A DNA stretch of 64,000 bases from Calditrichales bacterium MX18-03 (GCA_021083345.1 JAJGRE010000001.1:1054001-1118000); one strand, 5' to 3'. Positions 25,969 to 35,738 are shown, counted from the stretch's first letter. The notes: generated by a model from the sequence alone, not told the origin. Translations and numbers: made by a program.

Positions 25969-28020
25969 TTATAACGCATTATTGGTTTTTAAGACACTGC
26001 TGATCACATTCCATACCGCCGGTTTCTCAAAGCCCAGCTTCCACGAGGCAACACCGGCCAGATCATACTTGTTTACCAGCTCTGTTTTCAACTGGATGGA
26101 ACGCTCGTCCTCCAGCCATATCTTATAGGTAGCGTTGTCTTTCTTAAAAGTAGCTGCATACTGCCCGCTCAACTGGTCCCAAGTCTTGACAGCCTTGTTG
26201 TCAGCAATGACCTTCTCTGCCTCTGCCATAGATATTGCTTTGGAAGTCACTACAGGTGTTGTACTGCCAGGCAGCGTCACTTCCTTCCACAGTCTGGTAT
26301 AGAAGGGAACGCCCAGAAGCAGCTTTTGTGCCGGAACTTCTTTCAGCACCTTTGCAAGATGTGCATCAACCCAGGAAATCTGTGCTACTGAACCGCTGAC
26401 CGGGCTTCCTGCCCAATGCTGGTCATAAGCCATCAACGCGACATAGTCCACTTCCTTTGCCAGAGCTGCCCTGTCGTATGACTCCGACCAGTTGGAGCGG
26501 CTGACAATCACCGTGACATCCACCGAAACCGTGAGACCTTTCTGCCTGGCTTTGGCGGACAGTTCTTTGACAAAGCCTGTAAATGCATCCTTATCCTTAA
26601 TATACATGTTCTCGAAATCGATATTGATCCCATCTACCCGAAATTTCGTAGACTCGGTGATAACGCTGTCAATAAACCGGGTTCTGGCCTGCGTGTTATT
26701 GAGCATGGCATTGGTGATGTCGGCCTTGAAGTCGTTTGCTACCAGCACCCATACCTTGTAACCGCTCTGGTGCGCCCATTCCGTATATTTCAAGCTGGCT
26801 GTGCTTTTCAAGCCACCACTGCCGTCCGTCAAGGTAAACCAGGTGGGAGATACCACATCCAACCCATCAATTTTTGCGGTTCCAGTCATATCCGGCGTAT
26901 AATTCCCGATATACTGCCAGGACATATTGACTTTTTTCGGTTTTTCAATCCGGCCTGCGAAAAGGTATGCTGCCTCAGTATTATAGACAGTCCAACGGTT
27001 TCCCAGGTTTTTCAAGTACACTGTCTTTGCTGCCGAATACCGGTTGGCTGAGTAGTCCGCTGCTGTCACTTCCAATTGATAGGTGATTCTGACCTTAGCC
27101 GTATACTTGGATTTTTCCAAGACCTCTGCTTCAAAGCCTGTCAAAGAACGCTTATAGGTTACGCCTGCCTGACTCAGGTTCTTTAAGGCTTGTCCCCTTT
27201 TTTCATTCAGTAAGTTCTCTTTTCCGATGGACTGAAACAGCGCGTCACCCATCGTATACTTTCCTTCATTGGCATTGTTCAGCACAGTCTTCTCATAGTG
27301 CTGAACCATTGAGGACAGCGTGGTGTCACCAGGCTCTCTGGAAGGCTCCCTGACCTTCAGGAATCTGCTGATGATGGCAGCTGCCTGCGCTCTGGTAGCA
27401 TTACCCTTTGGGTTGAAGGAGCCATCCGGCAGCCCGTTTATGATGCCTAGTGCAGATATTTTCCCGATACTGTCTCTATATTTATAATTGGAGGCTATAT
27501 CCTTAAAGCTTAAGCCTGTCCCAGATGCCGGGATGCCGGTCAGCGCTTTCTCGGTGATGACGGCCATTTCCTCTCTCGTAATAGTTTTTTCAGGATAAAA
27601 AGAGGCTCCGCTGAAAATCGTCAGCAAACCGGCATTTTTTGCTGCCGATATGGAAGCATAACTCCATTTTTGGGACGTCACATCGCTATAATGTTGAGAA
27701 GCCGTGCCAGAGGTTGAGATTCCTGCAGCCCTTACCAGCATGGCAACATATTCTTCCCTGGTAATGGTTCTTTCAGGCTTCATGGTCTTATCATCATAGC
27801 CCTTCATGATATCGATATGGCTCAGTTGGTACAGTTCATTCCTGGCCCAGTGCTTTTCAATGTCCTGAAAGAAATAACCGGTAATCTGGATCTGCAGTAG
27901 TTCTTCCTTCAACTGCTTCTCAGTGACAACTTCTGTATTTGCCGACACCGGTATGTAAAAATTGAATATTAACGCTAAGCTGCTAATGATTGCCAAAACT
28001 GCAGCGAATCTTTTCATCAT
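25969..28020 (-). CDS. SLH-domain glycoside hydrolase family 18 protein
   Basis: The 683-aa secreted protein has a signal peptide (MMKRFAAVLAIISSLALIFNF...), three SLH modules (residues about 45-230; DIEKHWARNELYQL, ITREEYVAMLVRAAG, ITREEMAVITEKAL, GNATRAQAAAIISRFL), a linker, and a C-terminal GH18 barrel (from about residue 370). The catalytic strand reads VDGINIDFENM, keeping the acid Glu; the third position of the usual DGxDxDxE motif is Asn, as in many YaaH/YdhD-like enzymes. YVALMAYDQHWAGS gives the downstream MxYD motif. It probably cleaves peptidoglycan or spore cortex glycans at the cell surface. ATG 28020 has GAGGTGA upstream. Confidence 0.92.
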   Translation of the reverse strand: MMKRFAAVLAIISSLALIFNFYIPVSANTEVVTEKQLKEELLQIQITGYFFQDIEKHWARNELYQLSHIDIMKGYDDKTMKPERTITREEYVAMLVRAAGISTSGTASQHYSDVTSQKWSYASISAAKNAGLLTIFSGASFYPEKTITREEMAVITEKALTGIPASGTGLSFKDIASNYKYRDSIGKISALGIINGLPDGSFNPKGNATRAQAAAIISRFLKVREPSREPGDTTLSSMVQHYEKTVLNNANEGKYTMGDALFQSIGKENLLNEKRGQALKNLSQAGVTYKRSLTGFEAEVLEKSKYTAKVRITYQLEVTAADYSANRYSAAKTVYLKNLGNRWTVYNTEAAYLFAGRIEKPKKVNMSWQYIGNYTPDMTGTAKIDGLDVVSPTWFTLTDGSGGLKSTASLKYTEWAHQSGYKVWVLVANDFKADITNAMLNNTQARTRFIDSVITESTKFRVDGINIDFENMYIKDKDAFTGFVKELSAKARQKGLTVSVDVTVIVSRSNWSESYDRAALAKEVDYVALMAYDQHWAGSPVSGSVAQISWVDAHLAKVLKEVPAQKLLLGVPFYTRLWKEVTLPGSTTPVVTSKAISMAEAEKVIADNKAVKTWDQLSGQYAATFKKDNATYKIWLEDERSIQLKTELVNKYDLAGVASWKLGFEKPAVWNVISSVLKTNNAL

Positions 28021-28119
28021 TATTATCACCTCATTCCTACTTATTATAACATTATGTAAACTATTTTTGTTTTACAGTTCGATTTCACTTCCTTTACAAA
28101 AAAAGGCGGTCTTAAGCCG

Positions 28120-28161
28120 CAAAAAGAAAAACTGCAGTCTCCGCTTCCGCGGAACCTGCAG
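28120..28161 (-). terminator. Terminator of the ECF S-component gene
   Basis: On the minus strand a nested stem (CTGCAG..TCCGC-GGAA-GCGGA..CTGCAG) is followed by TTTTTCTTTTT. Confidence 0.85.
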
Positions 28162-28211
28162 CTACACTAAATAAGCTTTATGATTATTGTCTTGTATTGT
28201 AGAGGCCTATT

Positions 28212-28748
28212 CTATTTGTTTTTGAAATAATTGGTTTTTTTCACCGCTGCAAGGAGGACGGTTGCAATGACCGTTCCTGCCGTAGCCTGGATCACATTTC
28301 CAAGAATGCTCTGCAAAGGCGCTAAAATGTTCGAGTACAGAATCGCTTCAGCTGCATAATATCCGGCTATCATCCAGATACCTGCCAGCACCATTCCGAC
28401 TATGTTCCTGACCATACTTTCACCTTTAGCGCCGCCACTGTATGCAATTGTTCCTACAATTATTGCCATACCCGCCTTAATGACCAGCGTAAAGGGCGCC
28501 CACTCCGCATAAGGCGAGAGCAAGTCAAACAAGGTCATGCCTATAGCGCCGGACAAGGCTCCGGTTCTTCTTCCAAATAGGATAGCCGCCAGAAAAACCA
28601 TGCTGTCTCCAAGATGAATGACCCCGCCGTATCCGTTGGGGACGTTGATGACCGCCGTTGCCACATAAGTCAGCGCAGCCAGCAGGCCCACCTGAACAAT
28701 ATCCCTTACGCCAAAAGACGCATTGCTTTTGCTTCTCTTCATCTCCAT
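28212..28748 (-). CDS. ECF transporter S component (substrate unknown)
   Basis: The 178-aa protein has about six TM helices and the S-component hallmarks LAALTYVATAVINVPNGYGGVIHLGDSMVFLAAILFGRRTGALSGAIGMTLFDLLS. This matches the PF07155/HmpT-like group for which vitamin-type substrates are predicted. The energising EcfA/EcfT proteins are not in the window. ATG 28748 has AAGGAG 8 nt upstream. A TATAAT at 28808-28813 (minus strand) gives a leader of only about 50 nt, so no riboswitch is apparent. Confidence 0.85.
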   Translation of the reverse strand: MEMKRSKSNASFGVRDIVQVGLLAALTYVATAVINVPNGYGGVIHLGDSMVFLAAILFGRRTGALSGAIGMTLFDLLSPYAEWAPFTLVIKAGMAIIVGTIAYSGGAKGESMVRNIVGMVLAGIWMIAGYYAAEAILYSNILAPLQSILGNVIQATAGTVIATVLLAAVKKTNYFKNK

Positions 28749-28875
28749 ACATCCCGCTCCTTTTATGAATTATCTAGATCCGGCTGTTAAGCGCATATCC
28801 AATTATTATTATAGCGCGAGACCGCGGCAATACAATGGCTTAATGCTATTTTTGCACGTCGATGCTCAAAAAAAA

Positions 28876-28899
28876 CGTGATTGTATCGATACAATCACG
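28876..28899 (-). terminator. Palindromic terminator of the 216-aa gene
   Basis: A perfect 24-bp palindrome (CGTGATTGTATC and its complement) is followed on the minus strand by eight T residues. It overlaps the last codons of the gene ending at 28895. Confidence 0.8.
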
Positions 28900-29545
28900 A
28901 AATATTGCTTTCGGTTAGCTTTTCCTTTGCAGCCGTTACGGGTACTTTGAAGTAGTCAATATAATCGAGTCCTGCCATTCCCAACTGAATGGCCACCTGT
29001 TCAATCAGATACAGTACCAGAATATCCACAAGCTGCCCTCTCGCCACCTGCTCTTCCAATGCAGTCATACCCGCTGAACCATTTGCCCTGATGGCCAGTT
29101 CCAGGTTGAAGGGCTTATGATATGATACTGCCAGCCGGTAGAAAAGCAGCGGATCTATCTCAACATCGCACAACCAGTCAGAGAAGAACTGGCTCAGTTC
29201 CTCGTTCAGCTCCTTGAACAGCGCACTCTTGCTTTCTTCTGTCAGTTCAATCAATTTATAGCCCTTTGTATACTTCTTGATGGGATTGATGAACAGTGCA
29301 CAGATAATGACCGGATAAAAATCCCTGGCCTCATTGAGCAGCCGTCTGTATTCCTCGGCACTGAGCAGCTTTCTCTCTGTAATGTATCTCATCAGTGCCT
29401 CGATATTTTCAGAAACGTAGTAGCTGAGAAAAACCGTTCTGAAGGAGCATAAAACGCCTTTTAGCAGGATGCTGTATATTTCTGAGGGAGTTTTGCTTTC
29501 ATCTGCAACTTTTAGCTGATGCTTCCGACTGTCTTTTTTGCTCAT
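28895..29545 (-). CDS. Hypothetical helical protein, 216 aa
   Basis: I do not recognise a family. The protein is predicted soluble and largely alpha-helical. It has a basic N-terminus, a cluster SEIYSILLKGVLCSFRTVFLSYYVSENIEALMRYI, and a hydrophobic C-terminal helix (LVDILVLYLIEQVAIQLGM). The start ATG at 29545 has AGGAGG 7 nt upstream, so expression is likely. It is a single-gene unit with its own terminator, and the 249-bp region upstream to rluF contains nothing I can identify except a small dyad (ATGTACACTATACATGT). Confidence 0.65.
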   Translation of the reverse strand: MSKKDSRKHQLKVADESKTPSEIYSILLKGVLCSFRTVFLSYYVSENIEALMRYITERKLLSAEEYRRLLNEARDFYPVIICALFINPIKKYTKGYKLIELTEESKSALFKELNEELSQFFSDWLCDVEIDPLLFYRLAVSYHKPFNLELAIRANGSAGMTALEEQVARGQLVDILVLYLIEQVAIQLGMAGLDYIDYFKVPVTAAKEKLTESNIS

Positions 29546-29793
29546 ATACAAACCTCCTGTCGCATAAGAACCGCCAATGGATGTGTTCCAGTATATACCC
29601 CTATTTCCATATTATCCTATCATTCATTATTGACATTTTGACCAAGGATATGCAACCTTTTCTCTCCAATTGATTATTTTGACAAAAATATGTACACTAT
29701 ACATGTAGCCCTGTTCATGTTACGTGCTGCGCATGGCGTGGGAAAGCAAACCGCCCTAAGAACCAAGATTATTTTTTATAAAGGAAGATACAT

Positions 29794-30549
29794 ATGAGAA
29801 ACAAAGACCAGCAGACATCCGTTGAAATGCGCATCAACAAATACATCAGCGACACCGGCATCTGCTCGCGCCGGGAAGCCGACAAGCTCATCCAGCAAGG
29901 CAAGGTTACCATCAATAGTGAAGCTGCGCAAATGGGAAGCAAGGTACGCCCAGGAGACAGCGTAAAGGTTGACGGCAAACCCCTGAAGCAAAAAGAAAAA
30001 ACCCTCTACATTGCCTTCAACAAACCGGCAGGCATCATTTGCACAACGGACCGGCGGGTACGTGACAACATCATCGATTATATCCGGCACCCCAAACGGA
30101 TTTTTCCCATCGGAAGGCTGGACAGGGAGTCGGAAGGGCTGATTTTCCTGACCAACGACGGTGATATTGTGAATAAAATCCTTCGTGCAGGCAATCATCA
30201 TGAAAAGGAATATATTGTAACCGTTGACAGGCCCATTACAGCTGAATTTATTACAGCCATGGGAAACGGTGTCAGGATCCTCGGTACCGTCACCCGTAAA
30301 TGCCGTATCGAGAAGCTGTCGGGACGTGTTTTCAGGATCATCCTGACAGAGGGCATGAACCGCCAGATCAGAAGAATGTGCGAGGCATTCGGCTACCAGG
30401 TTGTGAAGCTAGAACGGATCCGGATCATGAATGTCCGGCTGGAGGATCTGCCTGCAGGCCAATGGCGTTATCTGACACAGGACGAGATGGAAGCCATCAA
30501 CAAGCTGGTGGCGCACTCCGTTAAAACGGAAGAAGCCTCCTATACCTAA
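29794..30549 (+). CDS. rluF: 23S rRNA pseudouridine synthase, RluF-type
   Basis: The 251-aa protein has an N-terminal S4 RNA-binding domain ([30 protein letters not shown]-like) and the RsuA/RluB/E/F catalytic core with [10 protein letters not shown], whose Asp is the catalytic residue. [26 protein letters not shown] closes the domain. RluF modifies U2604 of 23S rRNA; the F subtype is inferred from overall text. ATG 29794 has AAGGAAG upstream. Confidence 0.9.
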   Translation: MRNKDQQTSVEMRINKYISDTGICSRREADKLIQQGKVTINSEAAQMGSKVRPGDSVKVDGKPLKQKEKTLYIAFNKPAGIICTTDRRVRDNIIDYIRHPKRIFPIGRLDRESEGLIFLTNDGDIVNKILRAGNHHEKEYIVTVDRPITAEFITAMGNGVRILGTVTRKCRIEKLSGRVFRIILTEGMNRQIRRMCEAFGYQVVKLERIRIMNVRLEDLPAGQWRYLTQDEMEAINKLVAHSVKTEEASYT

Positions 30550-30686
30550 AGATTATTCCTCGTATTCCATCACTTGATGGAACTTTTTTGAAGCTTCTCA
30601 GTCTAATAGAACAGACCGGGTTACAATGGCAGATACATATTGAATTGCAATCCGCAAATAATTGACTTATGGAAAGGAGACCCCCT

Positions 30687-32891
30687 ATGAAACGTATCAT
30701 ATCAATCCTGACACTTGCTGCCCTTCTCTTCAGTCTTGCCTTTGCAGGACCGGTAAGCGCCGCAGCAAATCCCAAAACCGATTTGAAGCAAGCCATCGAA
30801 ATAGCGAAAGCAACCTTCAATATTGACAGCAAAAACTATGACTTCAACAGCAACTACTCCGAAGCCCCCAACGGACAGAAGCTTTGGAACCTGTCCTGGA
30901 ACGCGAACAATCCCAATGGTGGAAACGGCATCAATGTTACAATAGATGCCGATACCGGCGAAATTGTCAATATGAGCCTCTGGGAGCCCTACACCGGTCC
31001 CGCCTCCAGGATCCCCAAGCATGCCAAGTCCGATGCCCTGAAAGCAGCGGAAGCTCTGGCTATGAAGCTTCAACCCGAAAAGTTCAAGCAAAGCAGACTG
31101 TATGAAAGCACTCAGGATCGGGTTCTTCGATACAATTATTATTCCGACGTGTACAGCTTCTATTTTGTACGACAGATTAACGGTATCGATTACCAGGATA
31201 ACGGCATAACGGTCAATGTAGACAAGAACACGCTGAAAGTAAAATACTTCGGTGTCAATTGGGATAACAGCGCTTTCCCCGACGCAAAGAAAGCTCTCCC
31301 AAAAGAGCAGGCAATCAGAATATTCGAGGATAAGCTGGGTCTGGAGTTGGCCTATTACTATGCCTATCCACAATCACAAAAGGATAAGAAGCCCATACTG
31401 GTCTATACCTTCAAGAATGGCAGCAGACCCATTGATGCATTCACTGGAGAACTGCTGAACAACTGGTATGGCGGCCCCATGTATGATAAAGAGATGATGG
31501 GGCGAGGCGGAGATGCTGCTGCCAATGAAGTTGCTTTAACGCCTCAGGAGCAAAAGGTAATTGACGATGCAGGCAGCTACATTTCAAAAGAGCAAGCCAT
31601 TGAAAGCCTGAAAAAATTCGTTACGGTCACTGACAGCTACAAGCTCATCAATGCCAACCTCTTTGCCGGTTATATGAACGAAAACGCAGCCTGGAATTTC
31701 GGCTGGGATATGGCGGATAAGGAAAAGAACCTGTACAGCTATATCAGCGGCAGCGTTGATGCTGTGACAGGTGAAGTCCGGAGCTTCTATATCAGCGACA
31801 ATCAGATGGAATTCGGAAAAGGCGAAACACCCAAGTATACAAAAGAACAGTGCAAGGAAATTTCAGATAAGTTCCTGGCGCAGTTCCACCCGGAAAAAGC
31901 CAAGTCCTCCGAATACCGTGATAATGTCTACGATTATATGGGTATGCCTGAAAAACCTGTTTCCCATAACTTCAATTATATCCGGAAAGTCAACGGCGTC
32001 AGTGCTCCCTTCAACAGTCTGAACGTTACGGTCAATACCAGAACAGGAGCAGTCATGGGCTTCAACATGAACTGGAACAACATGGCTTTCCCGGAGGCAA
32101 AGGACGTTATCAGCCTGGAACAGGCATACAAGATTCTTTATACCAAGTCTGACCTGGTTTTGAAATACATCAAACAATATGATTACCGAAATTACAACGA
32201 TTCAACGACCAGGCTGGCGTATCTTCTGAATGATTTCTACGGCATGCTTGATGCCAGAACCGGCGCACAGATCGATTACAACGGCGATCCGGTCATCGAA
32301 ACAAAAGAAGTTGCCTTTTCAGATATTAAAGGCCATGCTGCTGAATCCGACATCAAGCTGCTGGTGGAAATGGCAATCCTCGAATCCACAGAAGAGAATT
32401 TCCGCCCCAATGACAGCATGCTTCAAAAGGACTTCATCAAACTGCTGATGCGTGCCATTCAGCCGGTTTACTATCCGGTGTACATGACAGAAAAAAGCAG
32501 TGAGTATGACAACTACTATAACCAAGCTATCCAGCAGCGCATCATCAGCGAAGCTGACAAGAAGCCTGATGCAGCGGTAACAAGACAGGAAGCGGCAAAA
32601 ATGCTGGTTAAGGCTTTGGGCGTGGGTTTCGTGGCTGATCTGAGCAATATATACACCATCAGCTTTAAGGATGTAGCCGCTGTCCAGCCCTCTTACAAAG
32701 GTTACATTGCCATCGCTTCCGAGCTGGGGCTTATCCAAGCTGCAGACGGCTGCATCAACCCTGTGAATCCCGTTACCCGGGGCGACGCAGCAAGCATGCT
32801 GATCAAAATGATGAAGGTGGATACGACCCAAGGAAATGAGAGCGTAGAAGTCACGCCCATCAAAGCAGAGCTCATACGCATGTCAAAATAA
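30687..32891 (+). CDS. Secreted YcdB/YcdC-repeat protein with C-terminal SLH modules
   Basis: A signal peptide (MKRIISILTLAALLFSLAFAGPVSA) precedes several PepSY/YcdB-YcdC-type units that repeat the pattern NVTVDxxTGEVxxxxxxW, for example GINVTIDADTGEIVNMSLW, DNGITVNVDKNTLKVKYFGVNWDN and SLNVTVNTRTGAVMGFNMNWNN. The C-terminal 190 residues resemble SLH modules (AFSDIKGHAAESDIKLLVEMAIL...; VTRQEAAKMLVKALG; VTRGDAASMLIKMMKV) for cell-wall anchoring. The repeats are thought to be inhibitory or structural; the function is unknown. ATG 30687 has AAAGGAG 7 nt before it. A terminator follows. Confidence 0.9.
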   Translation: MKRIISILTLAALLFSLAFAGPVSAAANPKTDLKQAIEIAKATFNIDSKNYDFNSNYSEAPNGQKLWNLSWNANNPNGGNGINVTIDADTGEIVNMSLWEPYTGPASRIPKHAKSDALKAAEALAMKLQPEKFKQSRLYESTQDRVLRYNYYSDVYSFYFVRQINGIDYQDNGITVNVDKNTLKVKYFGVNWDNSAFPDAKKALPKEQAIRIFEDKLGLELAYYYAYPQSQKDKKPILVYTFKNGSRPIDAFTGELLNNWYGGPMYDKEMMGRGGDAAANEVALTPQEQKVIDDAGSYISKEQAIESLKKFVTVTDSYKLINANLFAGYMNENAAWNFGWDMADKEKNLYSYISGSVDAVTGEVRSFYISDNQMEFGKGETPKYTKEQCKEISDKFLAQFHPEKAKSSEYRDNVYDYMGMPEKPVSHNFNYIRKVNGVSAPFNSLNVTVNTRTGAVMGFNMNWNNMAFPEAKDVISLEQAYKILYTKSDLVLKYIKQYDYRNYNDSTTRLAYLLNDFYGMLDARTGAQIDYNGDPVIETKEVAFSDIKGHAAESDIKLLVEMAILESTEENFRPNDSMLQKDFIKLLMRAIQPVYYPVYMTEKSSEYDNYYNQAIQQRIISEADKKPDAAVTRQEAAKMLVKALGVGFVADLSNIYTISFKDVAAVQPSYKGYIAIASELGLIQAADGCINPVNPVTRGDAASMLIKMMKVDTTQGNESVEVTPIKAELIRMSK

Positions 32892-32908
32892 ACAGAATAT
32901 AAATAAAG

Positions 32909-32947
32909 CGCCGTGGGTTTTCAATGTGAAATCCCACGGCGTTTTTT
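32909..32947 (+). terminator. Terminator after the YcdB/SLH gene
   Basis: The stem CGCCGTGGG / CCCACGGCG is extended by TTTTC/GAAA pairs and followed by TTTTTT. Confidence 0.92.
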
Positions 32948-32968
32948 CATATAAATCTGCTAAACAGG

Positions 32969-32996
32969 TTGCAATTGCATTCTAATGTGATATAAT
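32969..32996 (+). promoter_or_regulatory. Putative sigma-A promoter of the helD gene
   Basis: TTGCAA (32969-32974) and TATAAT (32991-32996) are 16 bp apart. The leader to the ATG at 33112 is about 110 nt and very AT-rich. Confidence 0.6.
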
Positions 32997-33111
32997 GAAG
33001 TCTGATGCACAGAACTATCCATTTTATTTTATAACTTCTCAATATATATTATATCATATATAAATCCTTTTGTCAACAGGTGCCGTAATACTTTAGAAGG
33101 AGTGCGTTGTT

Positions 33112-35334
33112 ATGAACTATCCGCATAAACAGCAGGAAGAAACCCACTATCTCAAAAGCACATTGGCATTCCTGGAAAAGACCATTGAAAACGAGTATGA
33201 CAGCCTAGCAGAAAGAAAGCATGATATGCTGACCTCGCGCCGGGAGATGTGGGAGAACTCTGCCCATGCCTCCCACGATTTCGACAAACTGACTGAGATG
33301 AATCAATATCTGACGGAGGTCATAAACAGTACGGCACAGTACTCAGAGAAACACAGATTACTGACCCGGCTGGAAAAGCTTATGGATACTCCTTACTTCG
33401 GCCGGTTTGATTTCCTGGAAGTCGGCACTGACCAAATTGAGAAAATCTATATCGGCTTATCCAATATCATCAACCGTGAGACGGGGGACATATGGGTCTA
33501 CGATTGGCGAGCACCCATTTCCAGCATTTTTTACCGTTATGAACTTGGCAATGCACAGTACAACGCGCCCATGGGAGCCATAAAAGGCCAGGTTTCCCTC
33601 AAGCGGCAATACAAAATCAGGTATGGATCCTTAGTTTATTTCTTTGACTGCAGTATTGCCATCAACGATGAGATGCTGCAGGAGATCCTCAGCAGCAATG
33701 CATCGCCCAAAATGCGCAGCATAGTGGAATCCATACAAAAGGAACAGGATACCATCATCCGGGATGAGGTCAACGAGCTGCTGATTGTGCAGGGCACTGC
33801 CGGCAGCGGCAAAACCTCTGTTGCACTGCATCGCATTGCCTTTCTGCTTTACCAGGGTCTGAGCGTCCGGCTGACCGCCCAGAATATCGTCATCGTCTCG
33901 CCCAATCAGATATTTAGCGGATATATTTCCGATGTTCTGCCCGGACTGGGGGAAGAAAACGTCAATCAGTTCACCTTCGATGACTTTTCCAGGCAGCAGC
34001 TGGCAGGGCGTTATACCATGGAAAGCAGGAATCAGCAGCTGGAAAGGCTGGTTTTGTCCGATTCTGCAATCAGCTTGAAGCAACATGGTGCAGCTGCCTT
34101 CAAAGGTTCTGATTGTTTTCTGAAGCTGCTGGGCCGCCTGCTGGCCCATTACGAACGCCATATGGTCAGTTTTGAAGATATTTATTATGACGGTAAGGTC
34201 CTTCTGACCCGGCAGCAGCTTAGAACCGCTTTTCTGAACAGTCGGAAAACACTGCCGATGACCGGAAGAATGAAAAGCCTTGAGCTGATGATTTTTGATA
34301 AAATACACACATATCGCAAGGCCCGGCTTCATAAGATCCAGAAGTTCTTAACAACAATGGACGGGCACGAGCTTGACGCAAAGTCCTTCGGGAGGCTGCT
34401 GGCCATCAAGGAAGCCAGGACCTTCACCCGACGGCTGAGAAAAACAACAGACATCGACTTTTTCAAGCTTTACGAAATGTTGTTTTCACAGGCAGGGCTG
34501 CTGAGAAAGCTTTCCAAAGGGCTGGCCCTTCCTGACGACCTTGAAAGCATCGTTTCAGAAACCAGATGTTACCTTCGAGAAAAGCAGCTCCGGTTTGAGG
34601 ACTGCGCTCCCCTGCTCTATCTCAAATTCACACTGGAGGGCTGGGATCAGTTCCCGGATATCCGCCATGTAGTCATTGATGAAGCACAAGACTATTCCCT
34701 GCTTCAATACGTGGTTTTCAAACAGCTTTTCAGGTACGCCTCCTTCACCATTCTGGGAGATGTTCATCAGACAATGTCTCCCTACGCTGAAGGTGCCTTG
34801 TATGAGCGCATCGCCCATATTTTTGAAAAACAGAGGTCCGCCAAGATAACCATGAAAAAAAGCTACCGCTCAACCTATGAGATAACTGAATATGCAAACA
34901 AGATACCGGATACACCGTTACTCATCGATACAGCAGATCGGCATGGCAAAGAGCCCCATGTGGAAGAGTTTCGGGACGAAGCAGCTTTGGAGCAAGCAAT
35001 CCTGCAAACAGCTTCCATGTATCTGGATCAAGGCTACGAGACAGTCGCAGTCCTCTGCAAAACAGCAGCGGAGGCTCAGCGTTTTCATGCGCGGCTGGTA
35101 AACTGTTCCGGCATGAAGCTGTTCTGCTCCGGGGTTGAAGAAATGCAGAAGGGCATCCTCATCCTGCCTGTATATCTATCGAAAGGACTGGAGTTCGATG
35201 CTGTCATCATTGCCAACGCCAATGCCGCTAATTATTTCGATGCGATGGACAGAAGGCTTCTATATATCGCCTGCACCAGAGCGTTGCACCGTCTATCGCT
35301 TTTCCATACCGGAGAAAAAAGCCCTTTCATCTGA
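33112..35334 (+). CDS. helD: UvrD-like superfamily 1 helicase, HelD type
   Basis: The 740-aa protein has a coiled-coil N-terminus (TLAFLEKTIENEYDSLAERKHDM), Walker A GTAGSGKTSVALHRIAFLLYQ, Walker B VIDEAQDYSLLQ, GDVHQTM (motif III), and C-terminal SYRSTYEI, YLSKGLEFDAVII and YIACTRALHRL motifs. Clostridial/Bacillus HelD of this form binds RNA polymerase and releases stalled complexes from nucleic acid. Assignment rests on the length and the N-terminal coiled coil that true UvrD/PcrA lack. ATG 33112 has AGAAGGAG upstream. It converges on the selenoprotein candidate. Confidence 0.9.
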   Translation: MNYPHKQQEETHYLKSTLAFLEKTIENEYDSLAERKHDMLTSRREMWENSAHASHDFDKLTEMNQYLTEVINSTAQYSEKHRLLTRLEKLMDTPYFGRFDFLEVGTDQIEKIYIGLSNIINRETGDIWVYDWRAPISSIFYRYELGNAQYNAPMGAIKGQVSLKRQYKIRYGSLVYFFDCSIAINDEMLQEILSSNASPKMRSIVESIQKEQDTIIRDEVNELLIVQGTAGSGKTSVALHRIAFLLYQGLSVRLTAQNIVIVSPNQIFSGYISDVLPGLGEENVNQFTFDDFSRQQLAGRYTMESRNQQLERLVLSDSAISLKQHGAAAFKGSDCFLKLLGRLLAHYERHMVSFEDIYYDGKVLLTRQQLRTAFLNSRKTLPMTGRMKSLELMIFDKIHTYRKARLHKIQKFLTTMDGHELDAKSFGRLLAIKEARTFTRRLRKTTDIDFFKLYEMLFSQAGLLRKLSKGLALPDDLESIVSETRCYLREKQLRFEDCAPLLYLKFTLEGWDQFPDIRHVVIDEAQDYSLLQYVVFKQLFRYASFTILGDVHQTMSPYAEGALYERIAHIFEKQRSAKITMKKSYRSTYEITEYANKIPDTPLLIDTADRHGKEPHVEEFRDEAALEQAILQTASMYLDQGYETVAVLCKTAAEAQRFHARLVNCSGMKLFCSGVEEMQKGILILPVYLSKGLEFDAVIIANANAANYFDAMDRRLLYIACTRALHRLSLFHTGEKSPFI

Positions 35335-35341
35335 TGCAGCA

Positions 35342-35665
35342 TCACTCAACTAGTATGTTCAAGCCTTCAATCTCGAGCTTTCTTAAATAAAACAGCTTCT
35401 CAATGCGTATTAAGACTTCCTTATTCTCTGTCGTATCAATCCTGGGTGATAGATAGATTTCAACGCCGCCGGCATCAAAGCGGGAAAACCCGCTTCTGAT
35501 GCTTTCTTTTTTGAATCCCATTCGCACCGAAGGGATATAGTACCGCTTGGTACCACCACAGCCTCACCCAGGATTCGTTACATTCAACATCATTTCAACG
35601 ATTAAAAAAAGCGCATTATTTTTTTTCAAATATTCCTTTACATCCTCTGTCACCGATATGTTCAT
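35342..35665 (-). CDS. Probable selenoprotein (Sec34 encoded by in-frame UGA), 107 aa
   Basis: Reading through the TGA at 35564-35566 gives one continuous 107-aa frame. A 33-residue N-terminal part ends NVTNPG, then comes UGCGGTKRYY, then a C-terminal part with GGVEIYLSPRID and LRKLEIEGLNILVE. The frame on both sides looks like one small HesB/IscA-like domain. I recall small HesB-like selenoproteins from Clostridia with Sec near Cys. Right after UGA an 8-bp stem (GTGGTACC/GGTACTAT, two G-U pairs) with loop AAGC begins, loop at 16-19 nt, as in bacterial SECIS elements. ATG 35665 has AAAAGG upstream. It is 74 bp downstream of the permease gene, after a terminator. Confidence 0.7.
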
Positions 35666-35690
35666 AGACTGCACAACCTTTTCTAGAATA

Positions 35691-35724
35691 CTAAAACCGG
35701 ACAGCCTGCATCGAGACTGTCCGG
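35691..35724 (-). terminator. Terminator of the 4-hydroxybutyrate operon
   Basis: CCGGACAG (35697-35704) and CTGTCCGG (35717-35724) pair with a 12-nt loop and are followed on the minus strand by TTTTAG. It ends the dehydratase-to-permease operon before the selenoprotein candidate. Confidence 0.8.
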
Positions 35725-35738
35725 AAATACTTGTGGAT

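Noticed and set aside
25969-28020. GH18 domain inactive because the motif reads DGINIDFE
   Set aside because: The catalytic Glu and the preceding Asp are kept, and Asn at the earlier position is common in YaaH/YdhD-type enzymes, so loss of activity cannot be concluded.
28212-28890. Riboswitch upstream of the ECF S component
   Set aside because: The -10 at 28808-28813 leaves only about 50 nt of leader with no clear stem, too short for known vitamin aptamers except preQ1, whose motif is not seen.
29701-29720. Dyad ATGTACACTATACATGT as a promoter or operator for rluF
   Set aside because: The TTGACA before it is 13 bp from the best -10, which is too close, and no regulator is nearby.
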